From the NCBI GenBank assembly GCA_026770585.1, contig MU646426.1, forward strand, positions 81,504-113,787: DNA of 32,284 nucleotides. The letters run 5' to 3'. Positions 20,201 to 21,748 of the stretch are shown piece by piece. The stretch is from Baffinella frigidus. Its lineage: Eukaryota > Cryptophyceae > Cryptomonadales > Baffinellaceae. Made by a program: the position numbers and the translations under genes. The notes beneath the pieces were generated by a model, which was given only the letters and a program-made list of their open reading frames with translations, had not been told where the DNA came from and ran no database searches. Numbering within the stretch: position 1 is the first letter of the stretch; each line of letters opens with the position of its first letter.

Positions 20201-21561
20201 GGTTTGAGGTTTGGGGTTTATAGTTTAGGGTTTAGGGTGTATGGTTTATGGTTCAGGGTTCAAGGTTTAGGGTCTAGGGTTTAGGGTTTAGGGAAGAAGT
20301 GCTGCCTGTTGGACGTATAGGGGTTACAGTTTGACGTTTGAAGGTTTAGGGTTTAGGGTTGAGGGTGTAGGGTTTATGGAAGAAGTGCTGCCTGTTGGAC
20401 ATGTTGAAGATGTCGTGCGTCGCTGGTCGCAGCCCCACCTGTTGGGGGTTTGGGTTTGAGGGTTTTGGGTTTTGGGTTTGGGGTGTTGGGTTTTGGGTTT
20501 TGGGTTTTGGGTTTGGGGTTTGGGGCTTAGGGTTCAAGTTTTGAGGTTTAGGTTCTAGGGTTTAGGGTTTAGGGTTCAGGGTTTAGGGTTTAGGGTTTAG
20601 GGTTTGGGGTTTAGGGTTGAGTGTTGAGTGTTTAGGGCTTAGGGTTTAGGGTTATGTTCAGAGTTCAGGGTTGAGGAGCCCTCAGCCTGCTGCAGAACCC
20701 CGTTCGTGGTACACGACCCTTTGACGTAGCTTCATCTCCAGAAGTGTTCAACAATTGCGTTTTGGCAACGAAAATCGCCACACGATTTGCTCATTCATGT
20801 AATAGTAAAGCGTTTGTGTAGCACATTTCGTTGTGCCAAAAGCAATTAATTAATACTTTTGTTGAGATGCAGCTATTTTCCTCGGTGAAGAGTTCCTTGA
20901 TTTGCACCAGGGGGGCGGGGTGCGGCGAGGGGGGGCGCCGTGAGGCGACCCTACTCTGGTACAAAGCCACCCACCGTCACTTCGGAGGGCTAGTGGGTGC
21001 TGGCGGTGACGCGGAAGGAGGTATTTGTTTCAAAGGCAGGGGCTGTGCGGCGGAGCAATTTTTAGTTTTCAAGAAAAAAATGGTGCGGACCTGGAAAGGG
21101 GTCCCGAGACACGTCGGCGAGAAAAAGCGCCGCGTCACCTCCCAGTTGCTCGTGCACTTGCTCATGTCGCAGCTCAGCGATCTGCCGCCGCAAGTCTTCA
21201 CCGGCGTCTTCCACTCCGTCGTGTCCACAGTTGTAAATCGCGTCTGTACCCCCTGGACGAAAAAACGCTGCTCGGCGGGTCGATCGTGCATGCTGCACGA
21301 CGGTTGCAGGCAAGCTCGGCACGTCGCATCGATCTCCTTCTGCAGCCACTTCGGGCAGCCCCCTACGCCCGTCTTGCCGCCGAAGATCTCAAGTCCTGTA
21401 GCCTGCTTGTAGCCACAAGCACCACGGATGCCGAGAAAGCCGTTGGCGCACATCTTTGGGTCGATATTGCAGTCGTAGGCCAGGAGCGGCGAGGCGGTGC
21501 GGAGCGGCTGCACAAAGCCCAGGAAGCAAACCACCGCGAGCAGCCTTCGCGGACCCATCAT
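3835..21561 (-). CDS. Gene gamma: spliced gene for a secreted Cys-rich, probably GPI-anchored protein (whole span)
   Basis: The span was reconstructed from AG|exon|GT(GC) segments on the minus strand. It starts at ATG 21561 with a signal peptide and ends at a TAG at 3835-3837 after a GPI-type tail. Coding exons in order: 21561-21091, possibly 20438-20401, 19908-19875, (gap), 18579-18499, 17143-17015, 16329-16241, 15145-15044, 13838-13737, 13366-13332, 12556-12478, 11114-11052, 8380-8321, 7322-7238, 6024-5957, 5082-5017, 3984-3835. From 19908 to the stop every adjacent pair has matching intron phase (0/1/1/1/0/0/0/2/0/0/0/1/0/0), which argues for one gene. The product is about 515 residues with some 30 cysteines, so probably disulfide-bonded and extracellular. 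I do not recognise the family. Exons inside the N gap could be missing. Confidence 0.65.
4073..4135. repeat. Short inverted repeat (hairpin)
   Basis: The left arm is ACCAAGGAGCAAAAAATCTT and the right arm AGATTTTTTGCTCCTTGGT, with a loop containing AGCATATGCT. It lies in the last intron of gamma, between the terminal exon and its acceptor-side ghosts. Confidence 0.7.
4190..4320 (-). repeat. Acceptor-side ghosts of the gamma terminal exon
   Basis: On the minus strand, 4240-4201 reads CACCAG|ATCAACCACAACAC then ACAGAAAACACGGCGCTGGC, a diverged copy of the terminal exon start. A second fragment at 4320-4281 keeps CGGCGCTGGCTTGAACCGC. Both are upstream of the intact exon in transcription order, and both are broken before the GPI region. 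Confidence 0.6.
4320..4400 (+). repeat. Telomere-like array (TTTGGGG)n
   Basis: About eleven uninterrupted TTTGGGG units, followed by degenerate TTTAGGG-like text to about 4460. It is located in the last intron of gamma, between ghost copies, with the G-rich strand being plus. Confidence 0.9.
4615..4950 (-). repeat. Three donor-side ghosts of the gamma exon at 5017-5082
   Basis: Copies at 4615-4675, 4745-4803 and 4901-4950 each retain the exon's second half. On the minus strand the middle one reads MVTGYTCVSIFTFAK then the donor GTGAGA; the others are more diverged and lack a clean donor. All are downstream of the intact exon in transcription order. The spacers contain AGGAGGAGGCTCTC and AATACCAAACCCTCTAGAC type repeats. 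Confidence 0.65.
5017..5082 (-). CDS. Gamma exon (phase 0-0), GC donor
   Basis: The acceptor GGATCGCAG precedes GATTGCGGCC and the donor is GCAAGC (GC-AG intron). The 22 codons begin DCGQTSNSVTGYTCVSIF and end TATQ, with two cysteines. Donor-side ghosts downstream show GT at the same position in at least one copy, so the GC may be a derived change. Secreted-domain context is inferred from the neighbouring exons; the family is not recognised. Confidence 0.65.
5083..5925 (+). repeat. Irregular tandem array, unit about 20-110 bp
   Basis: The sequence GCCCGCCTCAGGGCAAAATC recurs more than fifteen times with single-base variants. It is nested in a longer unit of about 110 bp that also carries CCTCCGTTCCGCTACAAAGA and a CAGTAAAGTCGCTTCAG-like segment. 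On the minus strand parts stay open and read GTEGGDFALRR repeatedly, but the spacing varies and stops interrupt, so I treat it as an intronic array of gamma. Apart from this array I see nothing in the stretch. Confidence 0.6.
5957..6024 (-). CDS. Gamma exon (phase 1-0)
   Basis: The acceptor CCTCGGCAG precedes ATCTCATTGACG and the donor is GTACCA. With the G left by the previous exon the first codon is GAT. The reading then is LIDEDGKPVTDKEGIALCPE followed by SS: acidic, with one Cys. The upstream intron holds two acceptor-side ghosts (6165-6205 and 6288-6331). A family-J hairpin separates the exon from the first of them. Confidence 0.7.
6065..6149. mobile_element. Family J hairpin element
   Basis: The ends CAATACAGTCCATCTAAACG and its complement CGTTTAGATGGACTGTATTG flank a 45-bp loop. 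The word CTCAG occurs next to both ends (6051-6055 and 6152-6158 region). The same arm sequence recurs in tandem at 25826-25862. Confidence 0.7.
6163..6345 (-). repeat. Acceptor-side ghosts of the gamma exon at 5957-6024
   Basis: On the minus strand 6205-6163 reads CATCGGCACACCTCATCGAC then AAAGATGGGAAG. The stretch 6331-6288 reads CCTCGGCAG|ACCGAAGATG then GGAAACCGGTCACCGACAAG. Both are copies of the intron end plus 25-45 nt of exon. A further fragment of the acceptor is near 6368-6382. Confidence 0.65.
6534..6669. mobile_element. Family E palindromic element (arm type 'CATACGCAAACACTT')
   Basis: The outer arms CATACGCAAACACTTATTAT and, at the right, ATAAATTACAAGTGTTTGCA are complementary. 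The inner core is ATGAAATTTACTACAC on the left and GTGTAGTACCTTTCAT on the right, with TTACTAGTAATATTAAAGC between. The core is shared with five other elements whose outer arms are different. Confidence 0.7.
6861..7070 (-). repeat. Donor-side ghosts of the gamma exon at 7238-7322 with a 12-bp tandem array between them
   Basis: On the minus strand, 6895-6861 reads AACGAGAACCTCTACGACGA then GTCCTGCGCAGG, and 7070-7038 reads GAACATCAACGACGAATGTT then TCGCAG|GTTGATAG. Both are copies of the exon end and donor. Between them 6899-7003 holds about nine units of ACCGTAGTGAAT and variants. Confidence 0.7.
7083..7230 (+). repeat. GA-rich low-complexity tract
   Basis: GAGAGGGAGGGAGG-type simple sequence lies exactly between a donor-side ghost (7038-7070) and the intact exon donor at 7238. 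In the gamma sense strand it is CT-rich. Confidence 0.9.
7238..7322 (-). CDS. Gamma exon (phase 0-1)
   Basis: The acceptor CTCGGGTAG precedes GTGGATGTGGAG and the donor is GTTGCG. The 28 codons begin VDVEKKVKHHFGVGDFKCNE and continue NLYDESFA, ending with one base of the next codon (G). It is charged, with one Cys. Copies of the acceptor side occur upstream (7380-7410 and 7758-7789) and of the donor side downstream (6861-7070), so both limits are independently marked. Confidence 0.75.
7380..7410 (-). repeat. Acceptor-side ghost of the gamma exon at 7238-7322
   Basis: On the minus strand it reads CCGCCTCGGGGATAG|GTTGAC then GTGGAGATG, compared with CGCCTCGGGTAG|GTGGATG in the intact exon. A second copy is at 7758-7789 (CCGCCTCGGGGGCAG|GTGAA then TGTGGAGATTAG). 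The word GAGGCGGGCCCGTCAG recurs further at 7400-7900. Confidence 0.65.
7541..7590 (-). repeat. Dispersed copy of a 50-bp segment also found at 11949-12000 and 12331-12380
   Basis: The shared sequence is CAACCGGGAAGGAACAGTAC then CACAGAAACCTGACAT and a GTCAACA stretch. On the minus strand the copies read VRFLWYCSFPVE in one frame. A TGTCAG|GTTTCTGTGG acceptor-like junction is conserved, but phase 0 gives an early stop, so I could not place it as a gamma exon. It may be a ghost of an exon I failed to recognise. Confidence 0.4.
7630..7728. mobile_element. Family F element
   Basis: It contains TTTTTGCTATCTTGGGGTGG, ATGGTAAAGCTATGTCGACG, CTAAAATAGCAAAATC and ends CACCCTTAATATAGCATA. The repeated GCTATTTTA/TAAAATAGC words make it self-complementary. 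The closest copy is 30683-30780; weaker copies are at 9425-9475, 18352-18440, 24325-24405 and 28735-28800. Confidence 0.6.
7758..7789 (-). repeat. Second acceptor-side ghost of the gamma exon at 7238-7322
   Basis: It carries GACACTAATCTCCACATTCA then CCTGCCCCCGAGGCGG on the plus strand, i.e. intron end plus about 18 nt of exon on the minus strand. A family-F element and a copy of the 50-bp dispersed segment lie between this and the previous ghost. Confidence 0.6.
7946..8107. mobile_element. Family G palindromic element, complete
   Basis: Inverted ends are ATAGGGCAACGGCCTGAAAA and TTTTCAGGCCGTTACCCTAT. The arms continue for about 65 bp each (GTAGTTAGGCCTACGGCATT then GCCTAGG). The middle is GATACTTTTTGGTCCTAGGA. 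It includes the core CCTACCGTAGG twice, once per arm. Other copies are at 17239-17329 (half) and 22704-22869 (diverged, complete). Confidence 0.75.
8153..8281 (+). repeat. CT-rich low-complexity tract
   Basis: (CT)n interrupted by poly-C and TCCCACTTTCTCTC words. It lies just downstream of the exon at 8321-8380 in gamma orientation. Confidence 0.95.
8321..8380 (-). CDS. Gamma exon (phase 0-0)
   Basis: The acceptor GTGCGCGCAG precedes GTTGCCGAGAGG and the donor is GTCCGC. The 20 codons read VAERDGGCVRSDNFDGTFIK, with one Cys. The reading would stay open through the donor for another dozen codons including CCC, so the exon could be slightly longer. The phase matches both neighbours as given. 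Confidence 0.65.
8394..8562 (+). repeat. Minisatellite, about 24-27 bp unit
   Basis: Six to seven units of CCCGTAAGTTGCCGATGT type with variants (GTTGACGATG, GTTGTGCGAT). It lies in the intron directly upstream of the exon at 8321-8380 in gamma orientation. The unit contains GTAAGT on the plus strand. Confidence 0.8.
8587..8663 (+). repeat. GA-rich low-complexity tract
   Basis: (GA)n with a few GGGAGAGG interruptions, followed by unremarkable intron sequence to 8948. Confidence 0.95.
8949..9031 (+). mobile_element. Family D repeat
   Basis: It starts GGTACAAATCCGTCAACTTT and contains AGAGCCCGGGCTCACCAAAT then TGGTGAGCCCAAACAGACTG. The middle CTCACCAAATTGGTGAG is a perfect palindrome. Copies: 25456-25540, 29156-29262 and inverted 3611-3670. 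Confidence 0.65.
9092..9301. mobile_element. Family K element, palindromic
   Basis: The arms are CTCCACACGAGAATGCTAGA (left) and TCTAGCATTCTCGTGTGGAG (right), continued inward by GACCTTTTTAAAAGTGAGT and its near complement. The interior holds TTCGCAGAGTTACGTGACC, a segment that also recurs inside the 147-bp repeats at 10603-11051. The end CATTCTCGAGTGG recurs at about 9845-9860. Confidence 0.6.
9425..9475. repeat. Family F fragment
   Basis: TGCTATTTTAAGCC and CTGAAATAGCATA face each other around a 20-bp loop. The remainder of 9300-9700 shows no gene; it carries a GGAACACACCAGAATCTGTC / GACAGACTCTGGTATGTTCC inverted pair at 9400-9420 and 9506-9527. Confidence 0.5.
9694..9810. repeat. Nested short palindromes (GAGCAGTGATG words)
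   Basis: CATCACTGCTCTGTCATCAG then AGCAGTGATG is a near-perfect hairpin, followed by CTGCTGAGCAG and CATGACTGAGCAGTGATG. Then TGATGCTTGGTGGG (9749) pairs with CCCACCAAGCATCA (ending 9810). The TGATGCTTGGTGGGCTTCGA word recurs at about 9940. Confidence 0.6.
9862..10240. repeat. Large inverted repeat, about 380 bp overall
   Basis: The left arm 9862-9932 contains GACTGATTCGCTGTTTGGGA, then ACAAGCGCAGAAGAAGCGCG. Its complement is 10169-10240. An inner pair, TTCGCGAAGCAATAATGGCT then CCAAGCCCC at 9983-10012, is complementary to GGGCTTGGAGCCATTATTGC at 10122. A 30-bp piece (GAGCAGTGATGCTTGGTGGG) is inserted only in the left arm. No coding capacity. It lies in a gamma intron. Confidence 0.7.
10396..10536. 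mobile_element. Family H element, copy 1
   Basis: The left end is TACCACGCCAGATTTGTGGG and the right end TCAAGCAGTCTGGCGTGGCA, which are inverted. The interior carries CCAAAAGTCAACCCCTCGG and a small hairpin GGAAATTATTCAC. Related copies are at 22454-22585 and 23031-23161. Confidence 0.6.
10603..11051 (-). repeat. Three-copy 147-bp tandem repeat carrying donor-side ghosts of the exon at 11052-11114
   Basis: The exon end plus donor (minus strand ACGGGCGTCTACCTCATCCG then CAAG|GTGCCT) recurs with starts near 10611, 10759 and 10906, a period of 146-148 bp. The intact exon follows at 11052. Each unit also has a K-type piece, CCACTCGAGAATGCTGGAGG then ATTTACATGTGGGG, and a hairpin CACGTAACTGTGCGAAATTA then GCACAGTCACG. 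The minus strand is open through all copies, but it is a translation of the repeat, not a protein. Confidence 0.75.
11052..11114 (-). CDS. Gamma exon (phase 0-0)
   Basis: The acceptor GCTGTTACAG precedes GACAACTTTCCG and the donor is GTACCT. The 21 codons start DNFPSTPGTPAGGTGVYLIR and end K. There is no Cys; the Pro/Gly/Thr-rich run looks like a linker. Acceptor-side ghost upstream at 11271-11314; three donor-side ghosts downstream at 10603-11051. This is the clearest single example of side-specific ghosts. Confidence 0.75.
11213..11314 (-). repeat. Acceptor-side ghost of the gamma exon at 11052-11114, next to a family-A fragment
   Basis: On the minus strand 11314-11271 reads CTCTACAG|GACAACTTTCCG then TCGACGCCGGGAACGCC, almost identical to the intact exon start. 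At 11213-11270 a family-A fragment (CCCTACGGTAGGCAATACCG then TAGGGACATAGGGGGGG and TTACGGATAAGGTGACG) separates the ghost from 11115-11212. Confidence 0.7.
11316..11474. mobile_element. Palindromic element, about 159 bp
   Basis: The ends GCGCTGTGCAGAGAAGCTGG and CCAACTTCTCTGCACAGCGC are inverted. Inside, CATTTTGTCCACTTTTGAGA then AATTCATGGTACTAAATTTC faces TCTCAAAAGTTGACAAAATG. No coding capacity. Confidence 0.75.
11700..12400. repeat. Mosaic of dispersed repeats in a gamma intron
   Basis: The segment AGGGCAGAGCGTCCCCTGTC at about 11735 is the inverted copy of GACGCTCTGCCCTTCGGGTT at about 12264 and 12643. The 50-bp segment AACCGGGAAGGAACAGTACC occurs at 11949-12000 and, shortened, at 12331-12380. 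GTCAACACTGTTGACTAA words are tandem at 12360-12455. A small hairpin GTATCACCCTGGAATCCAGG lies near 12170. I find no exon I can defend here. Confidence 0.5.
12299..12338 (-). repeat. Donor-side ghost of the gamma exon at 12478-12556
   Basis: On the minus strand it reads CACCAGGGTTTGCCCG|GTGA then GCGTCCTCCCTGCG, versus CACAAGGGTCTGCCCG|GTGA in the exon. It lies downstream in transcription order. Confidence 0.65.
12478..12556 (-). CDS. Gamma exon (phase 2-0)
   Basis: The acceptor CTATGCAG precedes GTGTTTCCCACG and the donor is GTGAGC. The first base completes the GG left by the exon at 13332-13366 (GGG, Gly). The 26 codons begin CFPRSCAAEVLADGNKTGRF and end TTRVCP, with three Cys and an N-glycosylation sequon NKT. 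Acceptor-side ghosts are at 12680-12731 and 12852-12890, and a donor-side ghost at 12299-12338. Confidence 0.7.
12680..12890 (-). repeat. Acceptor-side ghosts of the gamma exon at 12478-12556
   Basis: 12731-12680 on the minus strand reads CTCTATGCAG|GTGTTTCCCA then CGTTGGTGCGCTGCGGAGGT. 12890-12852 reads GCTCGCAG|GTGTTTCCCGCG then CGGGTGCGCTGATGC. Both keep 30-45 nt of exon and then diverge. The word ACGAATTCAGTGAGACACGT is also duplicated (about 12575 and 12783). Confidence 0.7.
12918..13330 (+). repeat. Telomere-like arrays (GGGTCTA)n grading into TTTAGGG variants
   Basis: About eleven near-perfect GGGTCTA units from about 12927, then mixed GGGTCTA, GGGTTTA and GGGTTCA. It sits between an acceptor-side ghost and the exon at 13332-13366. 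Confidence 0.95.
13332..13366 (-). CDS. Gamma micro-exon (phase 0-2)
   Basis: The acceptor CCAACCCAG precedes GTGGTCACCGAC and the donor is GTAACA. The 35 nt read VVTDAATSRGL plus two bases of a Gly codon. It is an island of non-repetitive sequence between two long telomere-like arrays, with phases that join the exons on both sides, which is why I accept it despite its size. Confidence 0.55.
13372..13660 (+). repeat. Degenerate telomere-like array (GGTGTTT / GGGGTGT / GGTTTGT)
   Basis: Runs of GGTGTTTGGTGTTTGGTG, GGGGTGTGGGGTGTGGGG and GGTTTGTGGTTTGTGGTT blend into GGGTTTA at the right end. No coding content; the plus-strand open frame is repetitive. Confidence 0.95.
13737..13838 (-). CDS. 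Gamma exon (phase 0-0)
   Basis: The acceptor CCGAACAG precedes GTGACGCTGCGG and the donor is GTTGCG. The 34 codons begin VTLRSNHERCTFYSVDEWHE and end TDTCDRGVTPVLKQ: two Cys, aromatic and acidic residues typical of a folded extracellular segment. Four acceptor-side ghosts lie upstream between 13884 and 14380. Confidence 0.75.
13884..14380 (-). repeat. Four acceptor-side ghosts of the gamma exon at 13737-13838
   Basis: Copies on the minus strand: 13922-13884 (ACACAG|GTAACAGCTGCGGT then CGAACCACGAG), 14126-14095 (CGAAG|GTGACCTTGCGGCC then CAACCACGAGCGCTG), 14304-14268 and 14380-14345 (CTTGCAG|GTGACGCCGCGG). Each keeps about 35-45 nt of exon start. They are separated by a family-I repeat, G-rich tracts and unique text. 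Confidence 0.75.
13986..14059 (+). repeat. Family I repeat, copy 1
   Basis: CCAAGACAAACGTCGAGAGT then GAGACGTCTCAAAACAAAGG and ACCTCTGTTAACTTAAGAAG. It contains two perfect short palindromes, GAGACGTCTC and GTTAAC. The second copy is 31975-32048, 18 kb away, at about 85% identity by eye. Confidence 0.75.
14477..14602. mobile_element. Palindromic element with a GCTCTGTCTCA end
   Basis: The left arm GCTCTGTCTCAGTTAATCTG then GGCTCCTCATTAAATATATT is complementary to the right arm AAATGCATTTAATGTGGGGA then GCCCATATTAAATGAGGCAG, AGCC. No coding capacity. Confidence 0.65.
14629..14897 (-). repeat. Two donor-side ghosts of the gamma exon at 15044-15145 around a hairpin
   Basis: 14702-14629 reads CLASTDITADINRC then NSLGGSTSK and the donor GTTCGT. 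14897-14801 covers nearly the whole exon (QCNVDCMNCSASTDITADIN, then RCDYLGGCTSK and GTTCAT) but lacks a proper acceptor. Between them 14704-14790 is a hairpin (CCTAATTACGGCATT / GACGCCGGAATTAGG) with the GCTACAGTAGGG core. The longer copy could still be used as an alternative exon. Confidence 0.65.
15044..15145 (-). CDS. Gamma exon (phase 0-0), Cys-rich
   Basis: The acceptor CCCTGCGCAG precedes ACCGAGACAGAG and the donor is GTCCGT. The 34 codons begin TETECNADCSNCSAATDITA and end DINRCDYLGGSTSK, with four cysteines (CxxxCxxC then C). Acceptor-side ghosts lie upstream (15313-15645 and 15807-15880) and donor-side ghosts downstream (14629-14897). Confidence 0.75.
15313..15645. repeat. Inverted pair of acceptor-side ghosts of the exon at 15044-15145
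   Basis: 15313-15421 and 15536-15645 are about 109-bp inverted copies of each other. Both contain intron text (ACATCTCGCCTCAACCCATC, AATTCCTACACCCGAAACTT), the acceptor CTTTGCAG or CTTCGCAG, and exon text ATCGACACGCAATGCAACTC. The right copy is in gamma orientation and the left one is flipped. A third short copy abuts at 15421-15437. Stops and frameshifts make none of these usable as a complete exon. Confidence 0.75.
15807..15880 (-). repeat. Acceptor-side ghost of the gamma exon at 15044-15145, with an open frame
   Basis: On the minus strand CCTTCGCAG is followed by ATCGACACGCGGTGCAAC, reading IDTRCNSDCTNCSFSTDNTA then DIT before the similarity stops with no donor. It lies upstream of the intact exon. 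A splice to an alternative donor cannot be excluded. Confidence 0.6.
15916..16122 (-). repeat. Two donor-side ghosts of the gamma exon at 16241-16329
   Basis: 15957-15916 reads KWHTRYNCNKAM then the donor GTTCGC. 16122-16060 reads NNTEESWWHKRYDCNKAM then GTGCGT. Both are downstream of the intact exon and keep its 3' half plus the donor. Confidence 0.75.
15985..16222. repeat. TTAGTACTGGCGCGTC inverted motif cluster
   Basis: The motif TTAGTACTGGCGCGTC and its complement occur about five times (near 15987, 16020, 16150, 16185 and 16203), plus ACACACTCAGAAGTGGACA facing CGCACTTCTGAGTGTGCC. They bracket the donor-side ghost at 16060-16122 as an inverted repeat. It looks like an element in which a ghost is enclosed. 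Confidence 0.6.
16241..16329 (-). CDS. Gamma exon (phase 1-0)
   Basis: The acceptor AGCCTTCAG precedes AGGCGGCGGTAG and the donor is GTACGT. With the preceding G the first codon is GAG (Glu). The reading continues AAVAAYDAAQVNNTEETRWH then KRYDCNKAM. It carries an NNT sequon and one Cys. The telomere array at 16356-16446 lies immediately upstream. Confidence 0.75.
16356..16446 (+). repeat. Perfect interstitial telomeric array (TTTAGGG)n
   Basis: About twelve exact TTTAGGG units, the cleanest telomere-type array in the window. It lies between the exon at 16241-16329 and the first donor-side ghost of the next upstream exon. Confidence 0.97.
16449..16857 (-). repeat. Three donor-side ghosts of the gamma exon at 17015-17143
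   Basis: Minus-strand readings: 16492-16449 AACLADEQIAN; 16645-16596 GFPDEQTANIS then donor GTGCGC; 16857-16793 MRIDMILHAACVPDEQTANI then GTGCAC. All are downstream of the intact exon. The spacers carry CTCTATTCACCGCCCACCAC repeats and, at 16501-16556, two copies of GAAATTTACTACACAAAATG (half of the family-E core). Confidence 0.75.
17015..17143 (-). CDS. Gamma exon (phase 1-1)
   Basis: The acceptor GAACCGCAG precedes GGATCTGCGCGCC and the donor is GTAACT. After the completed Gly the reading is ICAPQSGDAATYKKFFENNA, ILRIDMTLHAACFPDEQTAN, IS. It has two Cys and a helical look. A symmetric phase-1 exon, as is common in modular extracellular proteins. Confidence 0.75.
17239..17329. mobile_element. 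Family G element, right half
   Basis: Nearly identical to the right half of the element at 7946-8107 (TTTTGGTCCTAGGATCCCTC then GGCCTACGGTAGGAGG through TTTTCAGGCCGTTAGCCTAT). The left arm is absent. Confidence 0.7.
17505..18350 (-). repeat. Five donor-side ghosts of the gamma exon at 18499-18579 in a duplicated block
   Basis: Copies at about 17507-17560, 17663-17727, 17995-18055, 18164-18224 and 18286-18350. On the minus strand typical readings are TVTYIVTPWPPGHTAG, YITTVSYNATPWPAGHTTG and TVTYDATPWPVGRTTG, each with the donor GTTCAA. The last copy keeps only the 5' part (PLPGAYLTTVTYITTP). The spacers alternate between ACTCAACTCAAGGCTCAAGT and GTAGGCACCAAGACTCA units, so a block of about 490 bp appears duplicated. 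A short CCTACGGGG/CACCGTAGGG stretch lies at 17815-17860. Confidence 0.75.
18352..18440. repeat. Family F-like element
   Basis: It contains ATATGCTACTTTAGGCACAC, AACCAAGGCTTAAAATAACA and a second AACCAAGGCTTGATATAGCA; the two halves are a direct repeat of about 45 bp with inverted TATGCTA/TAGCATA ends. Confidence 0.5.
18499..18579 (-). CDS. Gamma exon (phase 1-1)
   Basis: The acceptor CCTGAAGCAG precedes GCGACTTCCAAG and the donor is GTCCAA. After the split first codon it reads DFQAPPGAYITTVSYNATPW then PAGRTT, with an NAT sequon. If joined to the exon at 19875-19908 the split codon becomes TGC (Cys). The five downstream ghosts are more conserved in reading frame than at silent sites would require by eye, so some may be recent. 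Confidence 0.7.
18617..19566. other. Assembly gap (950 N)
   Basis: An unbroken run of N. It begins after a GTAGGTTTTAGGTGAGGGGG tract and ends directly in a GGGTGTA array, so it probably hides more simple repeat. One or more small gamma exons could be inside it. Translations across it are meaningless. Confidence 0.99.
19567..19862 (+). repeat. Telomere-like array (GGGTGTA)n
   Basis: About fourteen exact GGGTGTA units next to the gap, then units degraded to GGGTGTAGAGTGTA and GGGTGTGAGGTGAA. The true length is unknown because of the gap. Confidence 0.95.
19875..19908 (-). CDS. Gamma micro-exon, Cys-rich (phase 0-1)
   Basis: The acceptor AGCAGACAG precedes GACTGCCAGGCG; the donor is GTGTTA (GTTACC two bases further is the alternative). 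The reading DCQAKLYIPCL plus one base joins the next exon to give a Cys codon. Copies of its acceptor recur upstream at 19981, 20101, 20300 and 20387. A short exon between arrays, supported by phase and by the ghosts. Confidence 0.5.
19909..20400 (-). repeat. Acceptor-side ghosts alternating with telomere-like arrays
   Basis: The plus-strand word CAGTCCTGCCTGTTGGACAT (minus: ATGTCCAACAGGCAGGACTG) occurs at about 19980-20000 and 20101-20120, with the variant GAAGTGCTGCCTGTTGGACG/A at about 20296-20315 and 20382-20401. The first, diverged copy is the exon acceptor at 19901-19920. Between every pair is a G-rich array: 19921-19975, 20001-20095 (TTTGGGG then TTTAGGG), 20125-20295 and 20316-20380. 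Confidence 0.8.
20401..20438 (-). CDS. Possible gamma micro-exon
   Basis: The acceptor CCCCAACAG precedes GTGGGGCTGCGA, and a GTCCAA donor follows TTCAACAT. Phase 0 reads VGLRPATHDIFN. It is non-repetitive text inside arrays, but its end phase (2) does not fit the next exon as I place it, so either the limits are wrong or a partner exon is in the gap. Its right flank overlaps the ghost word described at 19909-20400. Confidence 0.35.
20445..20683 (+). repeat. Degenerate telomere-like array (TTTGGGT / TTTAGGG)
   Basis: TTTTGGGTTTTGGGTTTTGG, then GGGTTTAGGGTTTAGGGTTT with CAGGG and GAGTG variants. First gamma intron. Confidence 0.95.
20734..20868. mobile_element. Family E element (arm type 'ATCTCCACAAAAGT'), copy 1
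   Basis: The left end is ATCTCCAGAAGTGTTCAACA and the right end AATACTTTTGTTGAGAT. Inner arms GCGTTTTGGCAACGAAAAT and ATTTCGTTGTGCCAAAAGC. Core CACACGATTTGCTC on the left and GCGTTTGTGTAG on the right. Same arms as 23540-23677 and 26346-26481. It lies in the first gamma intron. Confidence 0.8.
21091..21561 (-). CDS. Gamma exon 1: signal peptide and Cys-rich N-terminal domain
   Basis: The ATG at 21561 is followed by a second Met. Residues 1-28 (MMGPRRLLAVVCFLGFVQPL then RTASPLLA) have a basic start and hydrophobic core, a clear signal peptide. The mature part has cysteines at about residues 31, 38, 49, 69, 81, 84, 89, 124, 131, 136 and 151. The exon most likely ends after TPFQ at the donor GTCCGC (157 codons, phase 0). 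A GTGACG donor after SNWE, 16 codons earlier, is also in phase 0. Codon use is GC3-rich compared with the introns. The frame stays open beyond 21091 without protein-like content. The fold is not recognised. Confidence 0.7.
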
Positions 21562-21748
21562 CGTTGCGATCAGCGCCTCTTCCCACCTTTGGTGCCCTCC
21601 TCAAAAGTAGTGCCTTCTGTCAAAAGTCAACTTTTCTGGTTATCAGGTTATGAGAAAACAGTTCAAACAAGAAACAGCGCCGCTCTGTTTCGACGTTCCC
21701 TCGGCGGCCTGTGACCGTTCCCTGTCCGCAGCATGACAGAGTACCGCC
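21562..21748. promoter_or_regulatory. Shared 187-bp region between the divergent genes gamma and delta
   Basis: The minus-strand ATG (21561) and the plus-strand ATG (21749) are 187 bp apart, so the space must hold both 5' leaders and promoters. It contains GTCAAAAGTCAACTTTTCTG, CAGCGCCGCTCTGTTTCGAC and no TATA box that I can see. An upstream plus-strand ATG at 21733 could extend delta by a few codons. None of the palindromic families is present, unlike elsewhere. Confidence 0.55.

Noticed and set aside
21025-21714. Plus-strand open frame of 229 codons opposite gamma exon 1
   Set aside because: The minus strand gives a signal peptide, regular cysteines and a good start; the plus frame has an Arg/Ala-rich composition typical of an antisense shadow and crosses the start region of both genes.
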